Assembly: GCA_051294375.1 (NCBI GenBank)
Contig: CM119266.1
Span: 23,711,237 to 23,775,236 of the forward strand
Length of the DNA stretch: 64,000 nucleotides
Direction of reading: 5' to 3'
Source of the DNA: Paraspadella gotoi
Taxonomy: Eukaryota; Chaetognatha
Shown here: positions 54,073-64,000 of the stretch, piece by piece
Numbering within the stretch: position 1 is the stretch's first letter
Layout: each line of letters opens with the position of its first letter
Translations under genes and position numbers: made by a program
Notes under the pieces: model-generated
Database searches by the model: none
Told to the model about the DNA's origin: nothing
What the model saw: the letters and a program-made list of their open reading frames with translations, nothing else

Positions 54073-54466
54073 TTAATACGAATTTTTTACAAAATTTACA
54101 ACAACGTCTTTGACAAAACTCGGTCGAGACCTGGCGAGGGCTTCGGCCTTGTCGTTCCCAAGGACGGGATAAGGATAAACGATCCTCATGGCTCCCGGTT
54201 TTGGTTCTCCGACGAAACCAGAGTTGGGAAGGATCATCCCGCCTCCCCATTGGTGAATCTGCCGGTAGTGAAAGTACGCTGAGGACGATCGATGAGGAGC
54301 GTGAGAGAGGGAGAGAAAGAGAGGGAGAGAGATTGACTTTCCTCACCAACAAATCCTGATCTTTGACGCTGCTGCCATACATGTAGGCGACATCTCTGAG
54401 CGGACGGTTCTCCTGCCGCTCGCGCTGCAGCGTCCGCAGCGACTTTCGCGGGCCTTTGCGCTGCAT
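54073..54466 (-). CDS. Small two-exon gene of unknown function, 101 aa
   Basis: Exon 1 is 54347-54466 (40 codons) and exon 2 is 54073-54258 (61 codons plus TAA), with an 88-bp intron. The donor is TTG followed by GTGAGG and the acceptor is CTACCGGCAG before ATTCACC. Both are phase 0. The basic N-terminus (MQRKGPRKSLRTLQRERQ) leads to YMYGSSVKDQDLL, then IHQWGGGMILPNSGFVGEPK, AMRIVYPYPVLGND and a basic C-terminus. An earlier acceptor (CCTCAG at about 54278) would disturb the frame. It lies about 300 bp upstream of the other minus-strand gene. The two could be exons of one transcript, but I find no donor in exon 2 with a phase matching the next exon. Family not recognised. Confidence 0.5.
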
Positions 54467-55159
54467 CTCCCGCGGTAGTGGGCGCGTATGAGGAGTTTTG
54501 GGGGGGATGTTCCAGCGAACGGAAGGAGAGAGTCGGATTGGAGGGGGAGAGGGCGTCGACCGAGCGAATCAGTCGGTCAGTCGGTCCCTCGAAGCTAAAT
54601 CTATTCGATCTTCTAACTCGATTTGAATCCCTACACGCGATTATTTATTTCAATTTTTAAAGGCTAAACGCAACTGAAGATCATTCCACTAAATACATTT
54701 GAAGTCGTAACTAGATTCGCCTACAATCATATTTGCATATTTTACTTAAGTTTATTTTCCGAATAACCAATTTAAATTAATTCGCTATACATAACTGACA
54801 ATTTTTTTGACATGAATTTAAAACTAACATTTGGTTACTTTAACTCTTGGAGCTCCTCGATAAATATAAGTTTATCTCGATATCTCAGAGATCATGTTGG
54901 ATAAGTAATTGGTTCGAGTATAAAATCTATAAATCAATTAAATTTTTTTGCAATGCGACGGTGACAACTATTTAAAATAATGATTCATAAATGTTTTAGA
55001 ATCCCTAATCAGATTATTATAAACATCTTTTAAATGTGAGTTGTGTCGAAAAATCTTATCGAAATTTTCTAAATTTTCGGGAGAAACACAGGGAGTGAGC
55101 TTGAGATAGAGAAAAAACAAGAGAGAGAGGAGAGAGATGAGGAGAGAGAGAGAGAGAAT

Positions 55160-55210
<51 letters not shown>

Positions 55211-55304
55211 GAGAGTTGATTTTACTTGTGTCGACCACGGTGTTCCCTTTTGATCCCTCTTTTGGAAGTCCAAAACCCATTCTTTTTCATCGCTAGTCAG
55301 ATAA

Positions 55305-55335
<31 letters not shown>

Positions 55336-55703
55336 GTGACGACGACACTTTTAAAAACAAAATCCCTGGGCACGAAAGGATCTACTTCTAATTAGACACA
55401 ATTTGAGCCTATTTAAAAGAGACTGTATACTTTCTATGTTGGCTGCTGAGCGAAACATTTAAAAAGTTGGATATTTCAAGACGGACTTTTATTCTTGAAA
55501 TACATGTGGCCATAAATATGCAAGAAAACAAAAACAATGATTGATTATATCAATGATGTACCACATTTTCAACGACGCCGCAGGAAAGAATTTTGTTTAC
55601 AATAAAAAACATAAAAACGAAATGAATTTTTTTTTCATTTTTTTTTCTTTGGGGCCAAGAGAAAAAAAACATAGAGAGCTGTAGAGAAGAGGAGAGAGAG
55701 AGA

Positions 55704-55759
<56 letters not shown>

Positions 55760-56487
55760 GCAGAGAGAGAGAGAGAGGAGAGAGAGAGAAACAAAAAAGA
55801 AAAAAAACCAAATCGGCACGCAGATTGTAAATGACTATGATTCTTTTCCTGGGTAAAACATTACAATTGAAAAGAAAAAAAGATCCATTCGAAAAAGTGT
55901 AAAGGGGGGGGGCGGAGGCCAAGAAGGAAACTTTCCCGAAAAGTAATTGGAAAAGAAGATGAAAAAAATGAAATTTGGTCTTATGAAGATTCTTTTTAAA
56001 AAGAAACTAACGGTTGCATTTTCTATTTGATCCGGTCAAATTCCTTTCTCTTTTTCTACCCTCGTCCGATCCATGATAATATATCATGAAATCGGTCAAT
56101 GGTAATCAACCCGTATTTACACATACTGATAGCTCCTCACCATATTAACGCTACAACCGATTTATTCTTTTTTATTGAATAGGATGGCACAAGTCAGCAA
56201 TCGAGTTTGTAAAATACCTCTATTGTTTTCAAAGGGGCGAAAGGCTTTTTTTTTCGTAATAAACGCAAAAACTAAATTGTGATTCGCAAAAAAAAAAACA
56301 ACAACAACAAAAAAAGAAAGAGAGAGAGAGAGAGAAATAGACTAATGACTACAAAAATGATCTCATACCCCACGGGTAAAGATAATCACAGTTTTGAAAA
56401 AAACTATCGGAGAGAAAATCAGGGCATCGTAGCAACAACTAAAGAAAAAAAAAATTAAAGGGAGACCTCGAAACTTAAAATTTTGAT
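54467..56487. other. Non-coding stretch with (GA)n tracts
   Basis: (GA)n at about 55158-55207 and 55693-55745 give Ser-Leu minus-strand frames. The rest is AT-rich with nothing recognised. The promoter of the 54.07-54.47 kb gene should lie just above 54466, but no clear element is visible. Confidence 0.5.
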
Positions 56488-57987
56488 ACGTAATAAATGT
56501 GTGATTTTAATCGAAATTAAACGGCGCCTCGTGAAACGGGTTCACCGTCGTAGACATAATGTAATTCGTTCAAATTTACATTCGTTCGTTGGAAAACGTA
56601 AATATACATTGATCGCAACCAGTTTAACGAGACTTAAAGGTTTGACATTGCTGAAAGGTTGACCCTGATGACAGCTAAGATATTGTTAAGTACCTCGATC
56701 AAATAAGACCACTAGAGTTGTGTAATGGTATAGTAGATGTTATACAAGTATTATTTGAATAACAAGATAAAGAGACCTTCTTTCGAACAACGTTAAAAAT
56801 CAATTTTTTTAATCAGCTACCATGACTAGAGTTGTTTTATTTTGCGTTTATTTTCTCGTGGTTTTTTTGAGAAAGAGTCCTAGAGGGAAAAAAAAAGTTT
56901 TTTGAGAAAAACTTCAAACGCGTACTTATCAACTTACAGGTGACAAATTTAAGGGCCTATTATCCCCCCGGCCCGTTACTATTTATACAATTTTAGCCCA
57001 AATAACATTTTAATTTTAAACGTTGGTCTCCGTCAATAGAGTACTGTTTAAATTGTCAAAAGTTACAATTAGACTAAAAATCTGGTGTGAAATTATTTTT
57101 TTTTACAGCTTCACGGATGAAATGAAGAAAGATTTCGATACAAGCAATGGATTGAACATGGATGCTTACAAACAAAGACAGCGGCAAAAAGGGAAAAAAA
57201 AAGAAGAGAGAGGGAGATATGCAATATTTTACCAACAACAAATAATAGACTATGACCTCTTTTTTTTATCATTCGTTTAAACTGTAATATATCGTATCAA
57301 ATAAGTCTGATATCAAATTCTGATATCACATTTCGTTGCACAGGGAGATGATATGAATGTGTAGTCCGTATTTCCTTTCCTGCTTCGCGCAATCACTCAA
57401 TGCGACATTTAAAGTAACATTATTTTTTCACTCTGATTTAAAAAAAAAAAAAAAATTCACCGCGAAGCAGAAAGATGTACGGAACGTTCACACCGTTTTC
57501 ATTTTGTTTTTACTATGGCACTACCTGTAGCAAGAAAAAAAACCGACGGCGCTAGAACGCAAACCAAACGCTATGCAGCGCCATCGGCGGACAGAGAGAA
57601 GAAAAAAACTAGGCGCTAGAGGTAGCATCATGTGACTCTCCCAAATACCACGTGAAGGGGTAAGGAAGAAATTTGTTTGTTTGTTTGTTTTTTTTTTATA
57701 CCTCGAACTTTTGCGAAGGGGAATTGATTAGACGATTGCGCAAGACTTTTGTTTCGTAATTTATTTGTTTAAAGAGAGTGAGAGTGAGAGAGGAGGAGAG
57801 GGATGGTCGGTGGGAGAGATAAAGAGAGAAAAAAAAGAGATAGAGAGAAGAAATAAAAGAATGAGGACCCAAAAAAAAATAAATAAATGCGTAAAAAATA
57901 AAAATAAATAAGCACATGCGTCGTTCCTTTGCTCCGAGCGTCTTCGCGAGAGCGTGAGTTTTCAGCCCGGACCGGAAGTAGGCGCGG

Positions 57988-58059
<72 letters not shown>

Positions 58060-58290
58060 AAAAGAGAAAATTGCACTGCGATTTGTTAAAATGATTGTGG
58101 CAAAGAAGATAAGAGAAAGTAAATAGTAAAAAAAAAGTAATAGAAAAATAGAGAAAGAAGATTATGGGGACGAGGGAATGAGAAAATGGGGATGAGAATG
58201 AAAGAGACAGAGAGATTGAGAGATTAGAGAGCGAAGATGGCCGAGATTTTTTGGGGGGAGGGCGATGCGGGAGAGAGGGGGGGGTCGTTA
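56488..58290. repeat. First copy of a ~1.8-kb duplicated block
   Basis: Matches 62163-64000 in order and orientation from ATACGTAATAAATGTGTGATT to the G-rich segment just below the homeobox exon. Differences are small indels and some substitutions. Contains (GA)n at 57991-58054. Confidence 0.85.
57109..57200 (+). CDS. Doubtful exon present in both copies of the duplicated block
   Basis: After TTTTTTTTACAG the plus strand reads TDEMKKDFDTSNGLNMDAYK before the frame runs into homopolymers. The same segment recurs near 62789 as TDEMKKDFDTSNGLIMDAYK. No donor or partner exon was found. Confidence 0.15.
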
Positions 58291-58335
58291 CGGAGCGCGA
58301 GAGCTAGAGGGCGCGAGCACACACGCAAACGGGCG

Positions 58336-58707
<372 letters not shown>

Positions 58708-59256
58708 CTATTCAATCCTATTCACTCTTTATCATTAAAAAAAAATCTAACATTGGCTCGACGAGACAGGATAGCGTCTGGATAATTTATGTTATGTAAA
58801 ATTATGTTGATAGACATTTTAAAAGTAAGCTAAAGATGATAAGCAGTATCTGAGATCGATGCAATGCCCCAACTTTCGGTCTACATTTAGCGCTGATGCC
58901 ACTATTATATTTTTCGCTCAAATCAAGCACCCGCTCCCGAAATACCCTACATCGAAAGAAGGAACGAATTCTAAATCCAGATCCTCGCGACAGACGCGAC
59001 GGAAAAGGAAATCTCCCCCCCCCCCTTCCGCCCCCCGTATCCTTTTCTCCTCCTCCTTTTCCGCCGATTTCGGGGTCGGGAAATTCGGGTCGCTGCCAAA
59101 GGATTTGGTGGCCCGTGATTTTTCTATGGGCTTCCGCGAGATTCTATGTGATTCTATGGGGCCGCCTTTCGGGGCCCCATGGGGACGCGAAGTTACGCGC
59201 GTTCAACCGCGTGATCGTCCGCGTCGGGTGCTGAGAGGGGGGCGAAGGGAGGTGGA

Positions 59257-59363
<107 letters not shown>

Positions 59364-60166
59364 AGGATAGGCTTGAGTGTCTTAGTAAGATTGCACCAAT
59401 TTTTTTCTCAGCCATTATACGATACCTCGATAAAACCGTATCACAAACTTTGTATCGACTTGAGCAATTTGTTGTTTATCTATCCTTCATATTTTGTATT
59501 TTTAACCTCATACAAAAACCTGGTTGTCTCTTTCCATCAAATCAAATCCCCTCTCTCTTTTTAGACGTTTTATGCGCCTATGATGGTCTTCTGTTTTTGC
59601 CGAGCGGAAGTCTCCCTCTCCCTCTGTCTCTCTCTCTCTCTCGTCTGTGTTGTGGGATATTTTGGGAGCGCCTCTGGGCGGCTTTGGCGGCGCCACGGGT
59701 CCCAGGAGCGCCGTTCGAAAAAGATTACAAAGGAGTTCAAAGGCGCTCCTTCAGAGGGCGGAGCGGGCGGCGACGGAGGGCGGGGGACGGGCGGCCGAAC
59801 AACGCTGTCGCCCGCGCGCAGTCTTTTTGACGGGCGCGGGATGAGGGGGCGGAACGGGAGAGAAACACAAAACGAAACAGAAAACAAAAGAATGGATGGA
59901 GAGAAAAGGAGAGGATATGTCAGGAAAGAACTTTCATTTTAATATTAATAAGTTCAAATTTAAAACAAATATTGCCAGTTTAAATGTCAAAATTTTGAAA
60001 ATTTTGAAAATTTTAAAGAAGAAATTAATTTGATAGGGTAAAATAAAAAACTCTATTTTATTAGTTGTTGAATTTTAAATTTTTCGAATTTAGTCGTCCT
60101 AAAAAAATTCTCAAAAATTATTTTTTCATTCATACTGTCAATTGTTCTCTCTCTCTCGAGCCCCCC

Positions 60167-60301
<135 letters not shown>

Positions 60302-61542
60302 GATATAGACAATCATCAAACTGCAGCGTTGAAAAGGGGCGCAGTCGTTTTCCTCTTCCCTCTTCCTCCTCCCCTTGGCTAAGCTGGTGCAGTTTCCTCC
60401 TCATCCGCCGATTCCCCCCTCCGCCTCGTTTCTTTTTCCCGCCCGTTCTCTCTCTCTCTCTCGCTCTCGCTCTCTCGCTCTTTCCGCACCGGGCATAAAT
60501 AACGGGGTTTACGATCGCACTTGATGTTTAACTGGGCTTTTATCGCCGGTTATTGTACCATTTCCCCACTACTTACAGCAACGTTACTGCGGGAAAAACA
60601 AAATCAGCTGTTTCTTGCCCCGTCTACGGTCCGGACGGACCCGCGATTTGTTTCCAAAGATTGAGAGAGAGAGAAAGAGGGAGAACAAAAAAAAAAGGAG
60701 AGAAAAGTGGAGAAATATAAAAGGAGAGATATTAAAAATATTACTAACTTCTATCAAAACAAAGAAATAAAAGAGAATGTGAATAGTCAAATCTCGCCAA
60801 TTGTTTTCATTTTTACGTAATTTCCGACGCAATATGTAAAAGATTAGTGAAACCAAAAACCAGGAGACAATAATACGTCCAGATAAATATTGCGGCATGT
60901 TTTTTTTTTTTTACAATTACTTAAGCAGTTGCACTTTTAAGGGAGCGACTCCGCAGCAAAAAAATTAATTTATATATACAGCACGGTAAAGAGCCAATGT
61001 AATTCAGATGCAATGAATGCAATAAACAACAGAATCGCGACCATCTATTCTCCTCAAAGCCTTCGGTCTTCATCGACACACAGTGGCATTCCAGTTCTTC
61101 GCGACGCCCGATAGAGGTCACTCGAGTTCCGAGCGCCGACGACGAGATGGGGTCGAACTCCGGAACCGGAAACGCGAGCGGAAAAAGAATAAATTCTTGG
61201 CCGGTGAGAAGAAGAGCGGAAAAGAGAATGGAAGAGAAGTGAAATTAAAGAGTGGAAGCGGTGAGAAAGGAAGACTAAGCGAATTTAGCGATTGTGTTGA
61301 GATAAGGGGAGTGAGAGTAGTGAGAGGATGGAGTAAAAGTGGCCAGAAAAGTGGAGATAAAACTGTGAAAAAAGAAAAGTGGGAAACGAAAACTGCGATT
61401 CGTGAGACACGTTTTACCACCACCACCAAATCACGATAGAGGTTATAACAACTTTTGCGAAATATGAAACATACACGATCACCAGGGCATTGCGAATTTG
61501 GCTAGGAAACTGAGCCAGGAGTGCTGGGTCGGTGATGACAAA

Positions 61543-61543
61543 A

Positions 61544-61586
<43 letters not shown>
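61543..61586. repeat. (ACG)n microsatellite
   Basis: About 14 perfect ACG units. Confidence 0.95.
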
Positions 61587-62162
61587 AAGGGGAGAAGAAC
61601 AGATGCTCATCGATTTTCTTTATGGAGTGAGATGGAAGCGCAGCGTCTTAATGTGATTCACGGCCGACGAGAACATAACCGGATTTCGATATCCATCGGG
61701 ATATCGACTCTCTTCTCTTTGCAAAAGGATAGACTCTTTCTTTCTTTTCTTTTTCTCTTTCTTTCTTCTTTTTTCTGTCTTCCTCGCTTTTTTGTCTCTT
61801 TTTTATATTTTATTCTTTCGCCGTTTTATTTGTCTGTTCATACTTCCTTCTTTTTTTTTGGCTTCCTATTTTTTTCTTTTTTTGTTAAAAAAAGCCTATA
61901 ATACTAATGTTTATTAATACCCAACACTTGAAGTAAAGTCGATCGGAGAGACACAAAAATTAATACACGCAAATTTTATTATTTTGCCGTCACTTTGATT
62001 ACTAATAGATTAGATCTTTTGGGATTCCTGCAGCTGTTGCATCTCGTGAGGTCCAAATATTTTTATAGTGAAAATAATTTTCTGATATATTTAGACAAAT
62101 ACATGAATTTTCCATCTCTCTCTCTCTCTCTCTCTCTCTCGAAGATACTCGACACCTGAATT

Positions 62163-63686
62163 TATGATACGTAATAAATGTGTGATTTAATCGAAATTAA
62201 ACGGCGCCTCGTGAAAAACGGGTTCACCGTCGTAGACATAATGTAGGATTCGTTCAAAATTTACATTCGCTCGTTGGGAAGACGTAAATATGCATTGATT
62301 CGCAACCAGTTTAACGAGACTTAAAGGTTTGACATTGCTGAAAGTTGACCTGATGACAGCTAAGATATTGTTAAGTACCTCGATCAAATAAGACCACTAG
62401 AGTTGTGTAAATGGTATAGTAGATGTTATACAAGTATTATTTGAATAAACAAGATAAAGAGACCTTCTTTGAACAACGTTAAAAATCAATTTTTTTAATC
62501 AGCTACCTTGACTAGAGTTGTTTTATTTTGCGTTTATTTTCTCGTGGTTTCTTTTGAGAAAGAGTCCTAGAGGGAAAAAAAAAAGTTTTTTGAGAAAATT
62601 CAAACGCGTACTTATCAACTTACAGGTGACAAATTTAAGGCCTATTACCCCCCGGCCCGTTACTATTTATCAATTTTAGCCCAAATAACATTTTAATTTT
62701 AAACGTTGGTTCCGTCAATAGAGTACTGTTTAAATGTCAAAAGTACAATTAACTAAAAATCTGGTGTGAAATTATTTTTTTTTACAGCTTACGGATGAAA
62801 TGAAGAAAGATTTCGATACAAGCAATGGATTGATCATGGATGCTTACAAAACAAAGACAGCGTCAAAAAGGGAAAAAAAAGAAGAGAGAGGGAGATATGC
62901 AATATTTTACCAACAACAAATAATAGACTATGACCTCTTTTTTTTTATCATTCGTTTAAACTGTAATATATCGTATCAAATAAGTCTGATATCAAATTCT
63001 GATATCACATTTTCGTTGCACAGGGAGATGATATGAATGTGTATCCGTATTTCCTTTCCTCTTCGCGCAATCACTCAATGCGACATTTAAGTAACATTAT
63101 TTTTTCACTCTGATTTAAAAAAAAAAAAAAATTCACCGCGAAGCAGAAAGATGTACGGAACGTTCACAGACAGCGCGTTTTCATTTTGTTTTTTACTATG
63201 GCACTACTGTAGCAAAAAAAAAAAACCGACGGCGCTAGAACGCAACCAAACGCTATGCAGCGCCATCGGCGGACAGAGAGAAGAAAAAAACTAGCGCTAG
63301 AGGTAAGCATCATGTGACTCTCCCAAATACCACGTGAAGGGGTAAGGAAAAATTTGTTTGTTTGTTTTGTTTTTTTTTATACCTCGAACTTTTGCGAAGG
63401 GGAATTGATTAGACGATTGCGCAAGACTTTTGTTTCGTAATTTATTTGTTTAAAGAGAGTGAGAGTGAGAGAGGAGGAAGGATGGTCGGTGGAGAGATAA
63501 AGAGAGAAAAAAAAGAGATAGAGAGAAGAAATAAAAGAATGAGGACCCAAAAAAAAAAATAAATAAATGCGTAAAAATAAAAATAAATAAGCACATGCGT
63601 CGTTCCTTTGCTCCGAGCGTCTTCGCGAGAGCGTGAGTTTTCAGCCCGGACCGGAAGTAGGCGCGGCCAGAGAGAGAGAGAGAGAG

Positions 63687-63759
<73 letters not shown>

Positions 63760-64000
63760 TAGAAAAAGAGAAAATTGCACTGCGATTTGTTAAAATGATG
63801 TGGGCAAAGAAGATAAGAGAAAGGTAAATAGTAAAAAAAAAGTAATAGAAAAATAGAGAAAGAAGATTATGGGGACGAGGGAATGAGAAAAATGGGGATG
63901 AGAATGAAAGAGACAGAGAGATTGAGAGATTAGAGAGCGAAGATGGCCGAGATTTTTTGGGGGGAGGGCGATGCGGGAGAGAGGGGGGGTCTTACGGAGC
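62163..64000. repeat. Second copy of the ~1.8-kb duplicated block, cut by the window end
   Basis: Counterpart of 56488-58290, including the (GA)n tract (63669-63753) and the G-rich segment that lies about 50 bp below the homeobox stop codon in the first copy. The window ends just where the homeobox exon would begin. Confidence 0.85.

Noticed and set aside
61083-61439. 118-codon Lys/Arg/Gly-rich plus-strand frame
   Set aside because: Purine-rich composition with an equally long frame on the opposite strand. No motif or splice site supports it.

Overview
The window looks like a piece of a bilaterian invertebrate nuclear genome, probably a protostome. The evidence is spliced genes with short GT-AG introns, an Antp-class Hox homeobox exon with an UbdA-like tail, a decayed BEL/Pao LTR retrotransposon, and extremely dense microsatellites: (GA)n/(CT)n tracts up to about 140 bp, (GTC)n/(ACG)n, (TATC)n and (AAAT)n. 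The phylum cannot be fixed from the sequence. No bacterial-style gene organisation is present.

Layout. 1-5.9 kb is repeat-rich, with a local duplication around a 25-N gap and one possible isolated exon at 5.1 kb. 5.94-11.27 kb is a frameshifted BEL/Pao element on the minus strand: gag-like region, reverse transcriptase with YVDD, and an RNase H-like domain. No integrase is seen. 11.3-28.9 kb is non-coding or unrecognised, full of simple repeats and N gaps, with a ~245-bp inverted duplication at 14.3-14.9 kb and two tRNA-like or SINE-like fragments. 28.92-36.30 kb and 36.32-44.24 kb are two versions of the same 7-8 kb locus on either side of a 25-N gap. The second version continues into an intact gene at 42.62-45.65 kb encoding a 738-aa three-RRM RNA-binding protein. 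The first version carries a frameshifted copy of exons 1-3.

45.7-52.5 kb is non-coding. Two small minus-strand two-exon genes of unknown function follow (52.5-53.8 kb, 374 aa; 54.07-54.47 kb, 101 aa). At 58.34-58.66 kb, on the minus strand, lies the last coding exon of a Hox gene. Its homeodomain is near-Antp/Ubx/abd-A but has Glu at position 56 and the tail [10 protein letters not shown]. About 1.8 kb of this gene's downstream flank (56.49-58.29 kb) recurs at 62.16-64.00 kb, running off the window edge.

The genes do not form an operon or an obvious pathway. Two points govern interpretation. Five gaps are exactly 25 N, and three of them are flanked by duplicated sequence, which fits over-filled gaps from long-read gap closing. 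Several blocks, including the retroelement, carry many single-base indels and look unpolished. Most long open frames in the window are translations of (GA)n/(CT)n or of N runs and are not genes. I found no CRISPR array, intact tRNA or rRNA, and no convincing new multi-gene system. The strongest leads are the unusual homeodomain, the three-RRM protein with a cysteine cluster, and the two unrecognised small genes.
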